NCBI GenBank assembly: GCA_017481065.1
Contig: JAFUPT010000158.1
Location: 1 to 35,916, forward strand
Source of the DNA: Clostridia bacterium
Lineage (GTDB): Bacteria; Bacillota_A; Clostridia; Christensenellales; Aristaeellaceae
Length of the DNA stretch: 35,916 nt
Reading direction: 5' to 3'
Part shown: positions 24,626 to 33,236 of the stretch, piece by piece
Layout: the number at the start of each line of letters is the position of its first letter
Position numbering within the stretch: the stretch's first letter is position 1
The notes under the pieces: model-generated
Databases searched by the model: none
Told to the model about the DNA's origin: nothing
What the model saw: the letters and a program-made list of their open reading frames with translations, nothing else
Program-made: the position numbers and the translations under genes

Positions 24626-25531
24626 TCAATTTGTGCGGGTGATCATGGATTGAACGAGCCCGCGGAAGAAATCTGCGCCCTCGCCGAAGCCGGAAAGGGC
24701 CTCCATGGCGATGGCGAGCTGTTCATCGATGATTTTCCGCGTGCCCTCCACGCCGTAGAGGGAGATCATAGTGAGCTTGCCCTGCTCGGCGTCCTTGCCG
24801 AGGGTCTTGCCCATTTCTGCGGAACTGCCTGTTACGTCCAACAAATCATCAGTTGCCTGGAAGATGCGGCCAAAGGCCTCGCCGTAGCGGCCGAGCGCCT
24901 CAATCTGTTCTTCACTTGCACCGGCGAGCTGGCCCGCCGCCCGCAGCGGATAGATGAACATACAGGCGGTCTTGTCCCGCTGGATGTAGCTGAGGGCCTT
25001 TTCATTTGCCACGGCGTTGTGCTCGCAGTAAAGATCCATCACCTGGCCTGCGATCATGCCGGTGATTCCCGCGCCAGTGGCGATTTCCCGGATGGCGCGC
25101 AGGGACTTTTGGGCATTTTCAGGCTGCCCCAGCGCGGCATTGAGCATCAGCTCAAACGCGCCGTTGAGCAGGCCGTCGCCCGCGAGGATGGCCTGGCCCA
25201 CGCCGAATACAACGTGGTTGGTGGGCCTGCCGCGGCGCATGGTATCATCATCCATGCCGGGCAGGTCATCGTGAATCAGGGAATAGCTGTGAATCATTTC
25301 CACAGCGCAGGCGAAATCCATGGCAAAGCCGGTATCGCCGCCCAGCATATCCACCGCCGCGAGCAGCATGCTCGGGCGCAGGCGCTTGCCGCCGGCCAGC
25401 AGGCTATAATTCATGGATCGTGCCAACAGCTCCGGCATGCCTCCCTCCTCGTAGCTGTATTCAGGGAGCGCCGGGAAAATGGTATTCAGGCGCGCGTTAA
25501 CCGTCTGCGCGTATTCTTTCAGGGTTTTCAT
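24626..25531 (-). CDS. ispA: Short-chain polyprenyl diphosphate synthase (geranyl/farnesyl)
   Basis: It condenses isopentenyl with allylic diphosphates. The 301-residue protein has the first Asp-rich motif in LIHDDLPGMDDDTMRRGRPT and the second in QATDDLLDVTG, plus GGKRLRPSML near the N-terminus. Product length is not certain from the sequence; farnesyl diphosphate is usual for this gene position. The start overlaps the xseB stop (ATGA). Confidence 0.95.
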   Translation of the reverse strand: MKTLKEYAQTVNARLNTIFPALPEYSYEEGGMPELLARSMNYSLLAGGKRLRPSMLLAAVDMLGGDTGFAMDFACAVEMIHSYSLIHDDLPGMDDDTMRRGRPTNHVVFGVGQAILAGDGLLNGAFELMLNAALGQPENAQKSLRAIREIATGAGITGMIAGQVMDLYCEHNAVANEKALSYIQRDKTACMFIYPLRAAGQLAGASEEQIEALGRYGEAFGRIFQATDDLLDVTGSSAEMGKTLGKDAEQGKLTMISLYGVEGTRKIIDEQLAIAMEALSGFGEGADFFRGLVQSMITRTN

Positions 25532-25749
25532 AGGATTTCCTCCGCGTCTCTTTCCTCTTCACCCGCTGCGGTGAGGATGCGAATCTTCTCGTCTCCTTCA
25601 TCCAGCAGCTTTTCGAGGGCCTTCTTCAGCTCGTTCGCACGCTCATAGGCGGTAAAGGATTCTTCCAGCGTCATATCGCCGGATTCCAACGCCCGTGCGA
25701 GGCGTTCAAGTTCCTGCATGCCCTCTTCAAAATTCAGCTTTTTGCGCAT
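25528..25749 (-). CDS. xseB: Exodeoxyribonuclease VII small subunit
   Basis: The 73-residue small subunit has the family pattern NFEEGMQELERLARALESGDMTLEES and a helix of ERANELKKALEKLLDE type. It binds XseA to form the single-strand-specific nuclease. Its start overlaps the end of xseA by 16 nt, so expression is coupled. Confidence 0.96.
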   Translation of the reverse strand: MRKKLNFEEGMQELERLARALESGDMTLEESFTAYERANELKKALEKLLDEGDEKIRILTAAGEEERDAEEIL

Positions 25750-26960
25750 GATTTCTTCCTCTTGGTCTTCTTTTTCAGGATTTCGGCGGTGGCGCTGCCG
25801 TCCCGCATGTGGATTTCCACCTGCTGGCCCGCTTTCAGGGCGGAAATACCCTGCACAACGCCGTCTTCGCCGGAAATGTAGGCATATCCGCGCTCCAGCA
25901 CGCCGCTGGGATTCAACGCGTCCAGCTTGGCTGCACTGCGGTCGAGCCTGGCACGCAGGCTCTTGAGCCGGTTCTGCTGGGCAAGGGTGGATTTATCCCA
26001 GGCAAGCATCACCTGCTCCCGTCGCGTTTCGATCAAAACCTTCGCGGGATTCCGGAAGGCATCCGATGCACAGATGCGGCTGAGCTCCGACCTGCGCAGC
26101 TTATTTCCATTCACAAGCCCCGCTTGGATGCGGCGCATGGCGATATCCAGAGAGGAGCGAAGCTCACTGGCCACAGGCACGGCGATTTCTGCGGCCATGG
26201 AGGGCGTGGCGGCCCGCAGGTCGGCGACGAAATCGGCGATGGTGAAGTCCGTCTCGTGGCCCACGCAGGAGATCACCGGGATTTCCGATCCCGCGATCGC
26301 ACGGGCGACAATTTCCTCGTTGAAAGCCCACAAATCCTCGATGGAACCGCCTCCGCGACCGGCGAGGATCACCTCCGCGCGGCCATCTTCGTTCAGACGG
26401 CGTATGGCCTCTACGATCTCCCCCGCTGCGTTTTCTCCCTGCACGCTGCAGGGAGAAACGATGATTCCAACCCTGGGATTGCGCCGCCGGGCAATGCGGA
26501 TCATATCCCGCAGCGCAGCGCCCGTGATGGAGGTTGCGATGCCGATGGTCTTTGGCAGCAGGGGAATTTCGCGCTTGATGGCGGGATCAAAGAGTCCTTC
26601 CTTCGCCAGCTTCTGCTTGAGCTCCTCGAAGCGCTGGTAGAGATCGCCCACGCCCTGCTTCTGCATGGAGGAGATGTAGAGCTGGTAGCTGCCGTCCCGG
26701 GGAAAGAGCGACGCTGAGGCGCGTACCCGCACCCGCATGCCGTCTTTCGGCTGGAAATCAAGGTTCATGGCGTTTTGCCGGAACATCACGCACTGCACCC
26801 GGGCGTTTACATCCTTCAAGGAGAAATAGCGGTGGCCGCTGATGTGGTGCTTATAGCCGGAAATTTCGCCTGTCACTTCCACACTGCGCAGCAAAACATC
26901 GCCCGCAAGCAGCCTGCGGACGTATTCATTCAGTTCTGATACGCTCAGGGAGCGATCCAT
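25734..26960 (-). CDS. xseA: Exodeoxyribonuclease VII large subunit
   Basis: This is the catalytic subunit of Exo VII, about 408 residues. LSVSELNEYVRRLLAGD opens the N-terminal OB-fold, followed by VTGEISGYKHHISGHRYFSLKD. The catalytic domain has TSITGAALRDMIRIARRRNP, AGRGGGSIEDLWAFN and PVISCVGHETDFTIADFVAD. The C-terminal region is helical. The start is uncertain: ATG 26960 gives the usual short N-terminus but has only a weak GGAA signal, and an in-frame ATG at 26972 is an alternative. Confidence 0.95.
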   Translation of the reverse strand: MDRSLSVSELNEYVRRLLAGDVLLRSVEVTGEISGYKHHISGHRYFSLKDVNARVQCVMFRQNAMNLDFQPKDGMRVRVRASASLFPRDGSYQLYISSMQKQGVGDLYQRFEELKQKLAKEGLFDPAIKREIPLLPKTIGIATSITGAALRDMIRIARRRNPRVGIIVSPCSVQGENAAGEIVEAIRRLNEDGRAEVILAGRGGGSIEDLWAFNEEIVARAIAGSEIPVISCVGHETDFTIADFVADLRAATPSMAAEIAVPVASELRSSLDIAMRRIQAGLVNGNKLRRSELSRICASDAFRNPAKVLIETRREQVMLAWDKSTLAQQNRLKSLRARLDRSAAKLDALNPSGVLERGYAYISGEDGVVQGISALKAGQQVEIHMRDGSATAEILKKKTKRKKSCAKS

Positions 26961-26987
26961 TTGGAATTCCATCGATAAACACCATAA

Positions 26988-27020
26988 AGAAAGCCCCTGC
27001 CGCTTCCGGGGCAGCAAAGG
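26988..27020 (-). terminator. Possible attenuating hairpin between nusB and xseA
   Basis: On the minus strand GCCCC and GGGGC, with extra pairing, enclose GGAAGCGGCA and are followed by TTTCTTT. The stem is short, so partial termination between nusB and xseA is the most that can be claimed. Confidence 0.5.
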
Positions 27021-27036
27021 CTAAGATTTTTGGGGA

Positions 27037-27435
27037 TCAGGCTTCTTCCTCGCGGGAAAGCGCGCCGAGCACGCCGTTGATAAAGGAACCGGCCTTATCG
27101 GCAGAATACTGGTTGGCCAGCTCCACGGCTTCGTTGATCACGATACCGGCCGGAACCTCGCCGAGGCTCAATTCATAAGCGCCGAGGCGAAGAATTGCCA
27201 GATCGACCTTCGAGATGCGCTCGATGGTCCAGCCACGCAGATGTCGGGCGATGCTTTCGTCCAGAGCCTCCTGCTCGGCGACCACGCCCTCAAACATGCG
27301 GTTCATGTATTCCGATTCCTTTTCGCCGGGCTGCACGCCCAGCAGGTTCAGGCGGGTATCTTCGCCGCCATCGCCGCCCATTTCCCATTCGTAAATCAGT
27401 TCCATCGCATGTGCGCGCGCAACTTTTCTGTCCAT
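27037..27435 (-). CDS. nusB: Transcription antitermination factor NusB
   Basis: NusB binds boxA RNA with S10 in rRNA antitermination. The 132-residue product is all-helical with the family elements RKVARAHAMELIYEWE, IERISKVDLAILRLGAYEL and PAGIVINEAVELANQYS. ATG 27435 is chosen because GAGG sits seven bases upstream and the product then has the usual N-terminus. It lies 74 nt past amaP. Confidence 0.96.
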   Translation of the reverse strand: MDRKVARAHAMELIYEWEMGGDGGEDTRLNLLGVQPGEKESEYMNRMFEGVVAEQEALDESIARHLRGWTIERISKVDLAILRLGAYELSLGEVPAGIVINEAVELANQYSADKAGSFINGVLGALSREEEA

Positions 27436-27509
27436 GTGGCAACCTCGTCTCAATTCGTATTTTACGCACCAAAGCGGTGGCATGCTGGTGCAGGCCGCCG
27501 CAATGGGTA

Positions 27510-28325
27510 TTATTCCTCTGCCTGGATTTCTTCGGCGGGCGCTTCATCAGCTTCCGCCGGCGGATCCAAAGTCAGGGTGATGGGTTCAATTTCAGGGAGC
27601 TCGGCAGTTTCTTCCTCTTCCACAGCAGGCGCAGGTTCTTCCTCCGCCACCAGCTCGATGACGGGCTCAGCGACGGACTCGATCTCCTTCACTGCCTCCT
27701 GCACCGGTTCAGGCGCATAGACGGGCGCGGAAGGAGCAGCCGCCTGGGCGGTATTCTTGCCCTTCTTGCGACCCTTGCCGGAGCCATCGTCCAGCGCATG
27801 CACGCTCACGCTTACCTCGCGCACAGCAACGCCGCAGTTGAGCTCAATATAGCTGCGGATGGCGCGCTGGATGTTCATGGTGACGGTAGGCACATGCGCG
27901 CCGTTGGCGATGGTTACGCTGCAGTTGATGGAAATGGCATCGGTATTGTTCACGATGCCGGATTTCATGTCCGCAATGCCCTCCACGCCGCGAACGGCCT
28001 GCCGGATCATCTGGTCCACAGCACCAATGGCGATGCGGGTGCGGCCTGCATCGCTGGAATCCACGGTAATGAAGCCGCGCTCAGCACGCCTGTTCTTGGA
28101 AGAAAACAGCATCACGGCGGTGATCACGGAAAGCAGCGCATAGATGGCCAGCACGACGGCGCCCACGATATCCGCACTGCCCTTGCCGATCAGGCTGTAC
28201 AGGAAATCAAAGCCCTTGGCGATGGTTTCCGGCCATACGCAGAAGAACACAGCCATCGCGCAGGCGATCAACGAAAGCAGCCAGTGCAGCACGAGCACCA
28301 ATTTCTTGCCAAAATTCAATTTCAT
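27510..28325 (-). CDS. amaP: Alkaline shock membrane anchor protein AmaP
   Basis: This 271-residue protein anchors Asp23-type proteins at the membrane. Two N-terminal helices (about 8-30 and 52-74) are followed by an Asp23-like domain (GAVDQMIRQAVRGVEGIADM, SVTIANGAHVPTVTMNIQRAI). A long Glu/Ala/Pro-rich tail from about 195 to the end is probably disordered. It is 42 nt downstream of the asp23 gene. Confidence 0.92.
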   Translation of the reverse strand: MKLNFGKKLVLVLHWLLSLIACAMAVFFCVWPETIAKGFDFLYSLIGKGSADIVGAVVLAIYALLSVITAVMLFSSKNRRAERGFITVDSSDAGRTRIAIGAVDQMIRQAVRGVEGIADMKSGIVNNTDAISINCSVTIANGAHVPTVTMNIQRAIRSYIELNCGVAVREVSVSVHALDDGSGKGRKKGKNTAQAAAPSAPVYAPEPVQEAVKEIESVAEPVIELVAEEEPAPAVEEEETAELPEIEPITLTLDPPAEADEAPAEEIQAEE

Positions 28326-28367
28326 ATTGCTCTATCCCTCCTCACGGGTCGGGAGCATGCACGGGGC

Positions 28368-28919
28368 TTATTCCTCGTCCGCCTCGGTATCTTCCGCAGC
28401 TTCCTCGGGTTCTTCTTCCTCAGTTTTTTCCTCAACCACGGGTGCGGGTTCCTCAGCCTTCGGCTCCTCATGCGCCGCATTCTCGGATTCCTCGAGCATC
28501 TTTCTTCTCTGCTCGTCGAGCTCAGCGGTGGCGCGCTGTTCGCGCTCGAAGCTGATGCCGGATACATGCACATCAACCGCATGCACATCCAGGCCGCTCA
28601 TGGTTTCGATGGCCTTCTTTACGTTTTCCTGGATGCTGCGGGCAACATCCGGCACGGGAGAGCCATATTCCACGACGATGGTCACATCGACGGTAACCTT
28701 GTTGCCGTCCAGATCGATGCGCACACCCTTGGTGAAATTGCGGGTATTCTTCCGGGAAAACATATCTGCAAAGCCGCCGTTCTGGGAAGACATGCTTGCA
28801 ACGCCCTCCACCTCGGTGGCTGCCAGGCCGGCGATGGTGGCTACGACTTCAGTCGCAAAGGAAACCGTGCCGTTGGGATTTTCATCCAGCTTGACATCGG
28901 GCTGATAATTCTCACTCAT
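28368..28919 (-). CDS. Asp23/Gls24 family envelope stress protein
   Basis: The 183-residue protein has an Asp23 domain at about 15-125 (FATEVVATIAGLAATEVEGVA, IVVEYGSPVPDVARSIQENVKKA) and then a strongly acidic tail. Asp23 proteins form a membrane-associated layer linked to envelope stress and are recruited by AmaP, encoded next. AAAGGAGG precedes the ATG. Its promoter lies at the end of the spoIIIA operon, so it can be expressed outside sporulation. Confidence 0.94.
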   Translation of the reverse strand: MSENYQPDVKLDENPNGTVSFATEVVATIAGLAATEVEGVASMSSQNGGFADMFSRKNTRNFTKGVRIDLDGNKVTVDVTIVVEYGSPVPDVARSIQENVKKAIETMSGLDVHAVDVHVSGISFEREQRATAELDEQRRKMLEESENAAHEEPKAEEPAPVVEEKTEEEEPEEAAEDTEADEE

Positions 28920-29019
28920 TTTTCAGACCTCCTTTAAGCGATCAGCCTCCGGCGCAGGAAAGCAAGCAGTGCGCGCTCCTGTCCGCGAGGCGTATTGGCC
29001 CTTATTTACCAATGCCTAT

Positions 29020-29048
29020 ATTATAACAGATGATTTGTCAATGCGCAA
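29020..29048 (-). promoter_or_regulatory. Promoter of the asp23-amaP-nusB run
   Basis: On the minus strand TATAAT (complement of 29020-29025) with an extended TG is 17 bp from TTGCGC (complement of 29043-29048). It lies just past the spoIIIAH stop codon and separates the vegetative genes from the sporulation operon. Confidence 0.72.
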
Positions 29049-29051
29049 TCG

Positions 29052-29534
29052 TTATTTCGCCGAATTTATCGGAATGATCTTAACATTGCCGCTCTGAACG
29101 CCCGTTTCCCTGCAAACGAGTTCAAGAATCAGGCTGCTGTCCTGTTGGGTAATTATCCCGGCGTGCAGAAGCACGTTCACTGAAGCATTGTGCACGGTTA
29201 CCACGCAATCCTCGTAGCCGCGCATCCTGAGCACGCCTTCCAGGGTGAGCTCCGCCTCTTCCGATTCGCAAATTTCGATCAGCTGGCGCTGCGCCATGCC
29301 GGCGATCTCCGGCTCCACACCCACGCCGTGGATGATATCGTTCAGCTGGCTCTTCTGCATGGCGCGCAGCTGTTCCCGTTCGCGGCGAAACTCCTCGAGA
29401 GGATCCCCTTCCGCCGGGCTCATGGTTTCAACGATATTTTCCCTCGGCGCAAGCTGCCATCCAAATCCAAAGCCCAATGCCGCGCATGTGATCACCAGCA
29501 TGGCCAGGCGAAGGTATTTTGCGAGCTTTTTCAT
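29052..29534 (-). CDS. spoIIIAH: Stage III sporulation protein AH
   Basis: SpoIIIAH sits in the mother-cell membrane and pairs with SpoIIQ to form the feeding-tube channel. The 160-residue protein has an N-terminal membrane helix (about 8-28), a charged linker and a ring-building (YscJ/FliF-like) domain. Matching segments are RQLIEICESEEAELTLEGVLRMRG and CVVTVHNASVNVLL. It is the last gene of the operon, four bases after spoIIIAG. Confidence 0.93.
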   Translation of the reverse strand: MKKLAKYLRLAMLVITCAALGFGFGWQLAPRENIVETMSPAEGDPLEEFRREREQLRAMQKSQLNDIIHGVGVEPEIAGMAQRQLIEICESEEAELTLEGVLRMRGYEDCVVTVHNASVNVLLHAGIITQQDSSLILELVCRETGVQSGNVKIIPINSAK

Positions 29535-29537
29535 CTA

Positions 29538-29873
29538 TTATCGCCCCGATTTCACGATTTCAATCTGTTCAAGTTCCAGCCCGGTGAGGGTTTTTACGGC
29601 GCGCTGGATTTGCAGCGAGACGGAGATATCATCTGCCGCCGGCGTGGAAACCACAGCGCCGGTGCAGCTGCCCTCCCCATTCTCCATGAGCATCACCGAG
29701 ACTCTGCCCGCGCCATCGATGCTGGACAATATGCGCTCCAGACGTTCTTCCAGCGTGTTTCCGCCGGAATCGCCGTCTCCGCCGAGCATGAGCACCAGCA
29801 GGATCGCCGCGGCAGCCAGCAATATGAATATCTCCAGCTTGCGCGCGGATTTCAATGCTTCGATGAACTGCAT
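29538..29873 (-). CDS. spoIIIAG: Stage III sporulation protein AG, compact form
   Basis: SpoIIIAG forms a large ring in the mother-cell to forespore channel. This copy has only 111 residues, about half the length of the Bacillus subtilis protein. It keeps a membrane helix (about 15-31), the conserved LERILSSIDGAGRVSVMLM and a final segment ADDISVSLQIQRAVKTLTG. The inserted beta-rich part seen in Bacillus appears absent. Position and motifs make the identity secure despite the size. Confidence 0.9.
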   Translation of the reverse strand: MQFIEALKSARKLEIFILLAAAAILLVLMLGGDGDSGGNTLEERLERILSSIDGAGRVSVMLMENGEGSCTGAVVSTPAADDISVSLQIQRAVKTLTGLELEQIEIVKSGR

Positions 29874-29888
29874 TCTGCGATCCCACCC

Positions 29889-30059
29889 TCATCCGTTCAG
29901 CATTTTCCACAGTTTCAGGATTCCCGAGACGGCTGCTGCAGCGATTTGCAGTCCCAGCACCATGCGGACAGCCGGGAAATACCGGCTGCCGTCCAGCAGC
30001 TGTTCGCACAGCGCTGCGGCCATGCAGATGCAGGAAACGGCAAGTATGGTCTGCTGCAT
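29889..30059 (-). CDS. spoIIIAF: Minimal stage III sporulation protein AF
   Basis: This 56-residue frame fills the AF slot between AE and AG. It begins MQQTILAVSC, with AGGAGG five bases before the ATG. Two hydrophobic helices flank CEQLLDGSRYFPAVRMVLGL, which matches the E-LLP-S...V..VVGL element between the two N-terminal helices of SpoIIIAF. The soluble ring-building-like domain of normal SpoIIIAF (about 200 residues) is missing, because the stop comes right after KLWKMLNG. It is 15 bases before spoIIIAG. It could be a natural short form or a truncated gene. Confidence 0.78.
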   Translation of the reverse strand: MQQTILAVSCICMAAALCEQLLDGSRYFPAVRMVLGLQIAAAAVSGILKLWKMLNG

Positions 30060-30068
30060 GTCGGCCTC

Positions 30069-31148
30069 CTATCCCAGCAGGCCGCCGCCTGCCGCCATAA
30101 TCGCGCCCAGGAGTATGGTGCCGATGGCCAGCGAACCCGTGCAGAGCTCAAGCGCCATCTGGCATACGCTGCCCACCTGCTCGGCAGCCCGGGCGGAGGT
30201 TTTCTCCCCCAGCACATCCATAAATGCAGCGACCAGATGCAAAAGCAGCATGGCGGCTCCCGAGCTGAGCAGGGGCTTTATCCCCGCAGCCAGCAATGCA
30301 ACGATGCCGCTCACGCCGACCGCGCTCTTTGCCGCCATGATGCCGGAAACATAGGCTTCCCAGGCATCTGATACCCCGCTGCCGATCACCGGGGCCGCGC
30401 TGTCTACGGCGTACTTCGCTGTGCGCACTGCCACACCGTCGAGGGATGCGGATACATTGCCCTGCAGCGCAATCAGCGCCGTAAACAGAGTAAAGCACAG
30501 GCCGGTACCCCAGCCGATGGTTTTTCGCAGGAGCTTGGTAATCCTGCCAAGATCAAGCGTGTCCGTCAAGCAGCCCGCCAGCGCAGTGCAGAGCGCAAAC
30601 CTGCACAGCGGCAGCCCGAAACGCAGGAAAATGTTTTCCGCGATATCCCCGACGAGGGCAGCTCCGGGAGAGATCAGCGCCGCGCTGCCGCTCATCCCGG
30701 CTGCGGAAAGCAGCGCTGTGACGGCAGGTGCGACGACATCCGAAAACTCCCTGGCAATGCCAAGGCAGTCCTTCGCGGCATCCAGGGCCAGCATGGCGAT
30801 CTGCCCCATTGCCAGCAGCAGATACAGCCGCACAAGAAAGCGCGCGCCGCCGCCACCCCTGAGCACGCAGCCGAGCACCGCGAGCAGCACCACGGGCGCA
30901 ATCATTCCGGCTGCGCAGTCCAGAAGTTCATCCAGGGATTCCCTTGCCCGGCTTTTGAACCATTCAAATATGCCGCTGCCTTCCTCTTCTCTACGGAGCA
31001 CGGATTCAACCATCTGCCCCGCATCGATTCCCCCGGCATGCTCACCGGCAAATTCCTCTAGGGGCTGCAAGTCTGCAAGATGTATCGCTTCCTCCGCCTG
31101 CGCACTGCCAAGCAGGAGAAGGATGAGGATGATGAGCAGCCGCTTCAT
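30069..31148 (-). CDS. spoIIIAE: Stage III sporulation protein AE
   Basis: This 359-residue polytopic membrane protein of the SpoIIIA complex has a signal-like N-terminus (MKRLLIILILLLLGSAQA). An extracytoplasmic region about 70 residues long is followed by many hydrophobic helices, ending in AIGTILLGAIMAAGGGLLG. It resembles export-apparatus components of type III systems in general role. Its ATG overlaps the AD stop (ATGA). Confidence 0.94.
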   Translation of the reverse strand: MKRLLIILILLLLGSAQAEEAIHLADLQPLEEFAGEHAGGIDAGQMVESVLRREEEGSGIFEWFKSRARESLDELLDCAAGMIAPVVLLAVLGCVLRGGGGARFLVRLYLLLAMGQIAMLALDAAKDCLGIAREFSDVVAPAVTALLSAAGMSGSAALISPGAALVGDIAENIFLRFGLPLCRFALCTALAGCLTDTLDLGRITKLLRKTIGWGTGLCFTLFTALIALQGNVSASLDGVAVRTAKYAVDSAAPVIGSGVSDAWEAYVSGIMAAKSAVGVSGIVALLAAGIKPLLSSGAAMLLLHLVAAFMDVLGEKTSARAAEQVGSVCQMALELCTGSLAIGTILLGAIMAAGGGLLG

Positions 31149-31531
31149 GAAAGCAGCTCCGCAATATCTTCCATGAGCCGCGCGGCGGTGGGCAGCGCGG
31201 CGGCCACAATACCGATGCGGACGCCCGTATCGATGCGCTTTGTCAGCGCAGCCTCCCCCGCATCCCGGCAGATATCGGAGGCAAACTCCGCCACCATCGC
31301 AACGCCGCAGAGCTTGAGGAGGACCAGCCTTTCGCCGTCCAGCGTACCCGCAGCATCCTCCAGCCTTTGCAGCGCATCGGAAAAACTGCCGATATCCGCC
31401 GCCGAGAGCAGCATCACTGCCACGCCGCAGCCCAGCGCCACTGCCGTTGCGATCTGTGGATGGGCAGTTCGGATCATCATGCATACCAGTGCGGCAGCCA
31501 GGCACAGCATCAGGATGCGCAGCATATTCAT
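31145..31531 (-). CDS. spoIIIAD: Stage III sporulation protein AD
   Basis: The 128-residue membrane protein has three to four helices (RILMLCLAAALVCMMI, IATAVALGCGVAVMLLS) and the conserved LLKLCGVAMVAEFASDICRD, a strong SpoIIIAD signature. It overlaps the ends of both neighbours by four bases. Confidence 0.94.
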   Translation of the reverse strand: MNMLRILMLCLAAALVCMMIRTAHPQIATAVALGCGVAVMLLSAADIGSFSDALQRLEDAAGTLDGERLVLLKLCGVAMVAEFASDICRDAGEAALTKRIDTGVRIGIVAAALPTAARLMEDIAELLS

Positions 31532-31728
31532 CCCGCAAGGTTAAACATCACACGGATGCTTTCGAAGAATTCCGAAACCATGTCCAGCACCATCATCAGC
31601 ACTATGATGAGCCCGGCGAGGGTGGAGAGGGTGGCGATGTCCTCCCGCCCGACGCGGCCGAGTATTTGCGAAATTACTGTAATCAATATGCCGATTGCGC
31701 CGATTTTGAATACAAATTCAATATTCAT
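31528..31728 (-). CDS. spoIIIAC: Stage III sporulation protein AC
   Basis: This is a 66-residue protein with two membrane helices, beginning MNIEFVFKIGAIGILI and carrying the conserved SQILGRVGREDIATLSTLAGL. Length and motif match SpoIIIAC. It is seven bases downstream of spoIIIAB and overlaps spoIIIAD by four. Confidence 0.95.
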   Translation of the reverse strand: MNIEFVFKIGAIGILITVISQILGRVGREDIATLSTLAGLIIVLMMVLDMVSEFFESIRVMFNLAG

Positions 31729-31735
31729 TTTTGCC

Positions 31736-32239
31736 TCACACGATGATGATGCAGATGCCCACGCCCACCAGCGCTCCGAGCGCCGTGTATGTGCGGGAGG
31801 CATCAATAAAGATGCGCCGGGCGTTGGAATGGACTTCTTCCATGCTGGAGATGGTTTGGGAGAAGAGCTCGTTCTGCTCATCCCGACCGCTGCCGCCGAG
31901 CCGGGAAAAGAAATCATCCAGCAGGCGCACATCCTCCGCAGTGAGGCTGTCCAGGCTTCGGCCGCGCTTGATTTCTTCATCACGCAGCTTGATCCAGCAT
32001 TCCCCGAGGCTGCTGCCTTCCCACAGGCTGTTACCGAGGTCCCGGAAGAGGCGGGCATCGGATTTGCGCAGGAGGATGCCCAGTGGTTCGAGGCTGTTGA
32101 GCATCCTGAGCCGCAGCACCCGCATACCAGCCAGCAGTTCGCCCAGGATTTCCGACCTGCGCTTCCTTCCGTTGGACATTACGCGCCCCGCACCCGCACA
32201 GGCGACCAGAACCAGAGACAGCAGCAAGCCCTTCAGCAT
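31736..32239 (-). CDS. spoIIIAB: Stage III sporulation protein AB
   Basis: The 167-residue protein has membrane helices at both ends and a cytoplasmic helical domain between, with the family pattern RRSEILGELLAGMRVLRLRML and SLWEGSSLGECWIKL. It has a GspF-like fold by family knowledge and probably links the AA ATPase to the membrane complex. It begins two bases after the spoIIIAA stop. Confidence 0.93.
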   Translation of the reverse strand: MLKGLLLSLVLVACAGAGRVMSNGRKRRSEILGELLAGMRVLRLRMLNSLEPLGILLRKSDARLFRDLGNSLWEGSSLGECWIKLRDEEIKRGRSLDSLTAEDVRLLDDFFSRLGGSGRDEQNELFSQTISSMEEVHSNARRIFIDASRTYTALGALVGVGICIIIV

Positions 32240-32241
32240 TC

Positions 32242-33099
32242 CTATTCTCCTTCACTTCCATATTCACGAACGGAATTGATCCTCCCCGGCTCCGGGCCGA
32301 GCAGCACGGCACGGCAAAAGATTCCTTCCTGAAACAATCCGCGAAACCGGTTCTCCGCGTCCACAAAGGAAGCGGCGTGCGCCGTGGCGACCACGGCAGC
32401 GCCGCAGCGCGCAGCATCCCGTATGGCGGCGGCATCGGCCTCCCCGCCGATTTCATCCGCCACGATCATCTGCGGCGCGCAGGCGCGCAGCAGCAGCTCC
32501 ATGGCGATGGCCTTCGGGCAGCCATCCATCACATCGGTATTCGGCCCCAGGTCGAATTGGGGAATTCCCTCCCGGCAAGCGGCAATTTCCCGGCGTTCAT
32601 CAGCAATCGCCACATTATAGCCATCTTCCGAAGCAAGCCGCGCGATTTCCCGCACCAGCGTGGTCTTGCCCATGCCCGGCGGCGAGAGTATGAGCATGCT
32701 TTCCGGCGAACCATGCCACAATTGCCCGGCAGTGCTGTTTCGGATTTCCCTCGGGATGCGTATGCAGAGGGAGCCGACGCCCGCCATGCTGGTCACGCTG
32801 CCGCTTGCGGCGTTCAGCCTGCCGCACACGCCCACGCGGATTCCGCCTTCCATGGTGAAGTAGCCCTGCTTGAGCTCCTCCTCGCAGGCGTAGAGGCTGT
32901 CCCCCATGAGGCGTGCGAGGATGCGCCGGAAATTTTCTGCTGCAATGGTTTCTGAGGGCACCTTCGTTCCATCCATCATGCATAGCGCGGATGGCCTGCC
33001 CGCCCGGATGCGCAGCTCGCTTATGCCGCAGCCCTTTTCCCGCAGCTGCCTGCCGAGCGCGCCGCCGATGCATTCCGCCAGCCTGTCCATCGCCTGCAT
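32242..33099 (-). CDS. spoIIIAA: Stage III sporulation protein AA, secretion ATPase
   Basis: SpoIIIAA is a secretion-type ATPase made in the mother cell. The 285-residue protein has Walker A PPGMGKTT with LVREIAR, the conserved DERREIAAC segment, and MIVADEIGGEADAAAI, the Walker B region. GGAGGGAAGGGA precedes the ATG. It is the first gene of the eight-gene spoIIIA operon, all eight of which can be read here. Confidence 0.96.
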   Translation of the reverse strand: MQAMDRLAECIGGALGRQLREKGCGISELRIRAGRPSALCMMDGTKVPSETIAAENFRRILARLMGDSLYACEEELKQGYFTMEGGIRVGVCGRLNAASGSVTSMAGVGSLCIRIPREIRNSTAGQLWHGSPESMLILSPPGMGKTTLVREIARLASEDGYNVAIADERREIAACREGIPQFDLGPNTDVMDGCPKAIAMELLLRACAPQMIVADEIGGEADAAAIRDAARCGAAVVATAHAASFVDAENRFRGLFQEGIFCRAVLLGPEPGRINSVREYGSEGE

Positions 33100-33121
33100 T
33101 CCCTTCCCTCCCGCACAGACT

Positions 33122-33152
33122 ATTCATATTGGCATGCCCACCGCTTTATGAG
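33122..33152 (-). promoter_or_regulatory. Weak candidate sigma-E promoter of spoIIIA
   Basis: On the minus strand a TCATAAA element (complement near 33145-33152) lies about 14 bp before AATATGAAT (33122-33130), loosely like the sigma-E GHATA-14-CATACAAT pattern. The -10 match is poor; position before spoIIIAA is the main argument. Confidence 0.3.
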
Positions 33153-33187
33153 CCGCATACCGCGCATGATTTTGAATTTAATTTAAC

Positions 33188-33216
33188 TTTGCTCCGCGTG
33201 TATTGTATGCTATAAT
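33188..33216 (+). promoter_or_regulatory. Promoter of the branching enzyme gene
   Basis: TATAAT at 33211-33216 with an extended TGC just before it; a weak -35 (TTTGCT, 33188-33193) lies 17 bp upstream. The leader to the start codon is only about 15 nt. Confidence 0.7.
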
Positions 33217-33236
33217 CATTATGGAGGTGTATATTT

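Noticed and set aside
29031..29042. TTGACA on the minus strand upstream of the asp23 gene as -35
   Set aside because: It is only 10 bp from the TATAAT; the TTGCGC further upstream has the right 17-bp spacing.
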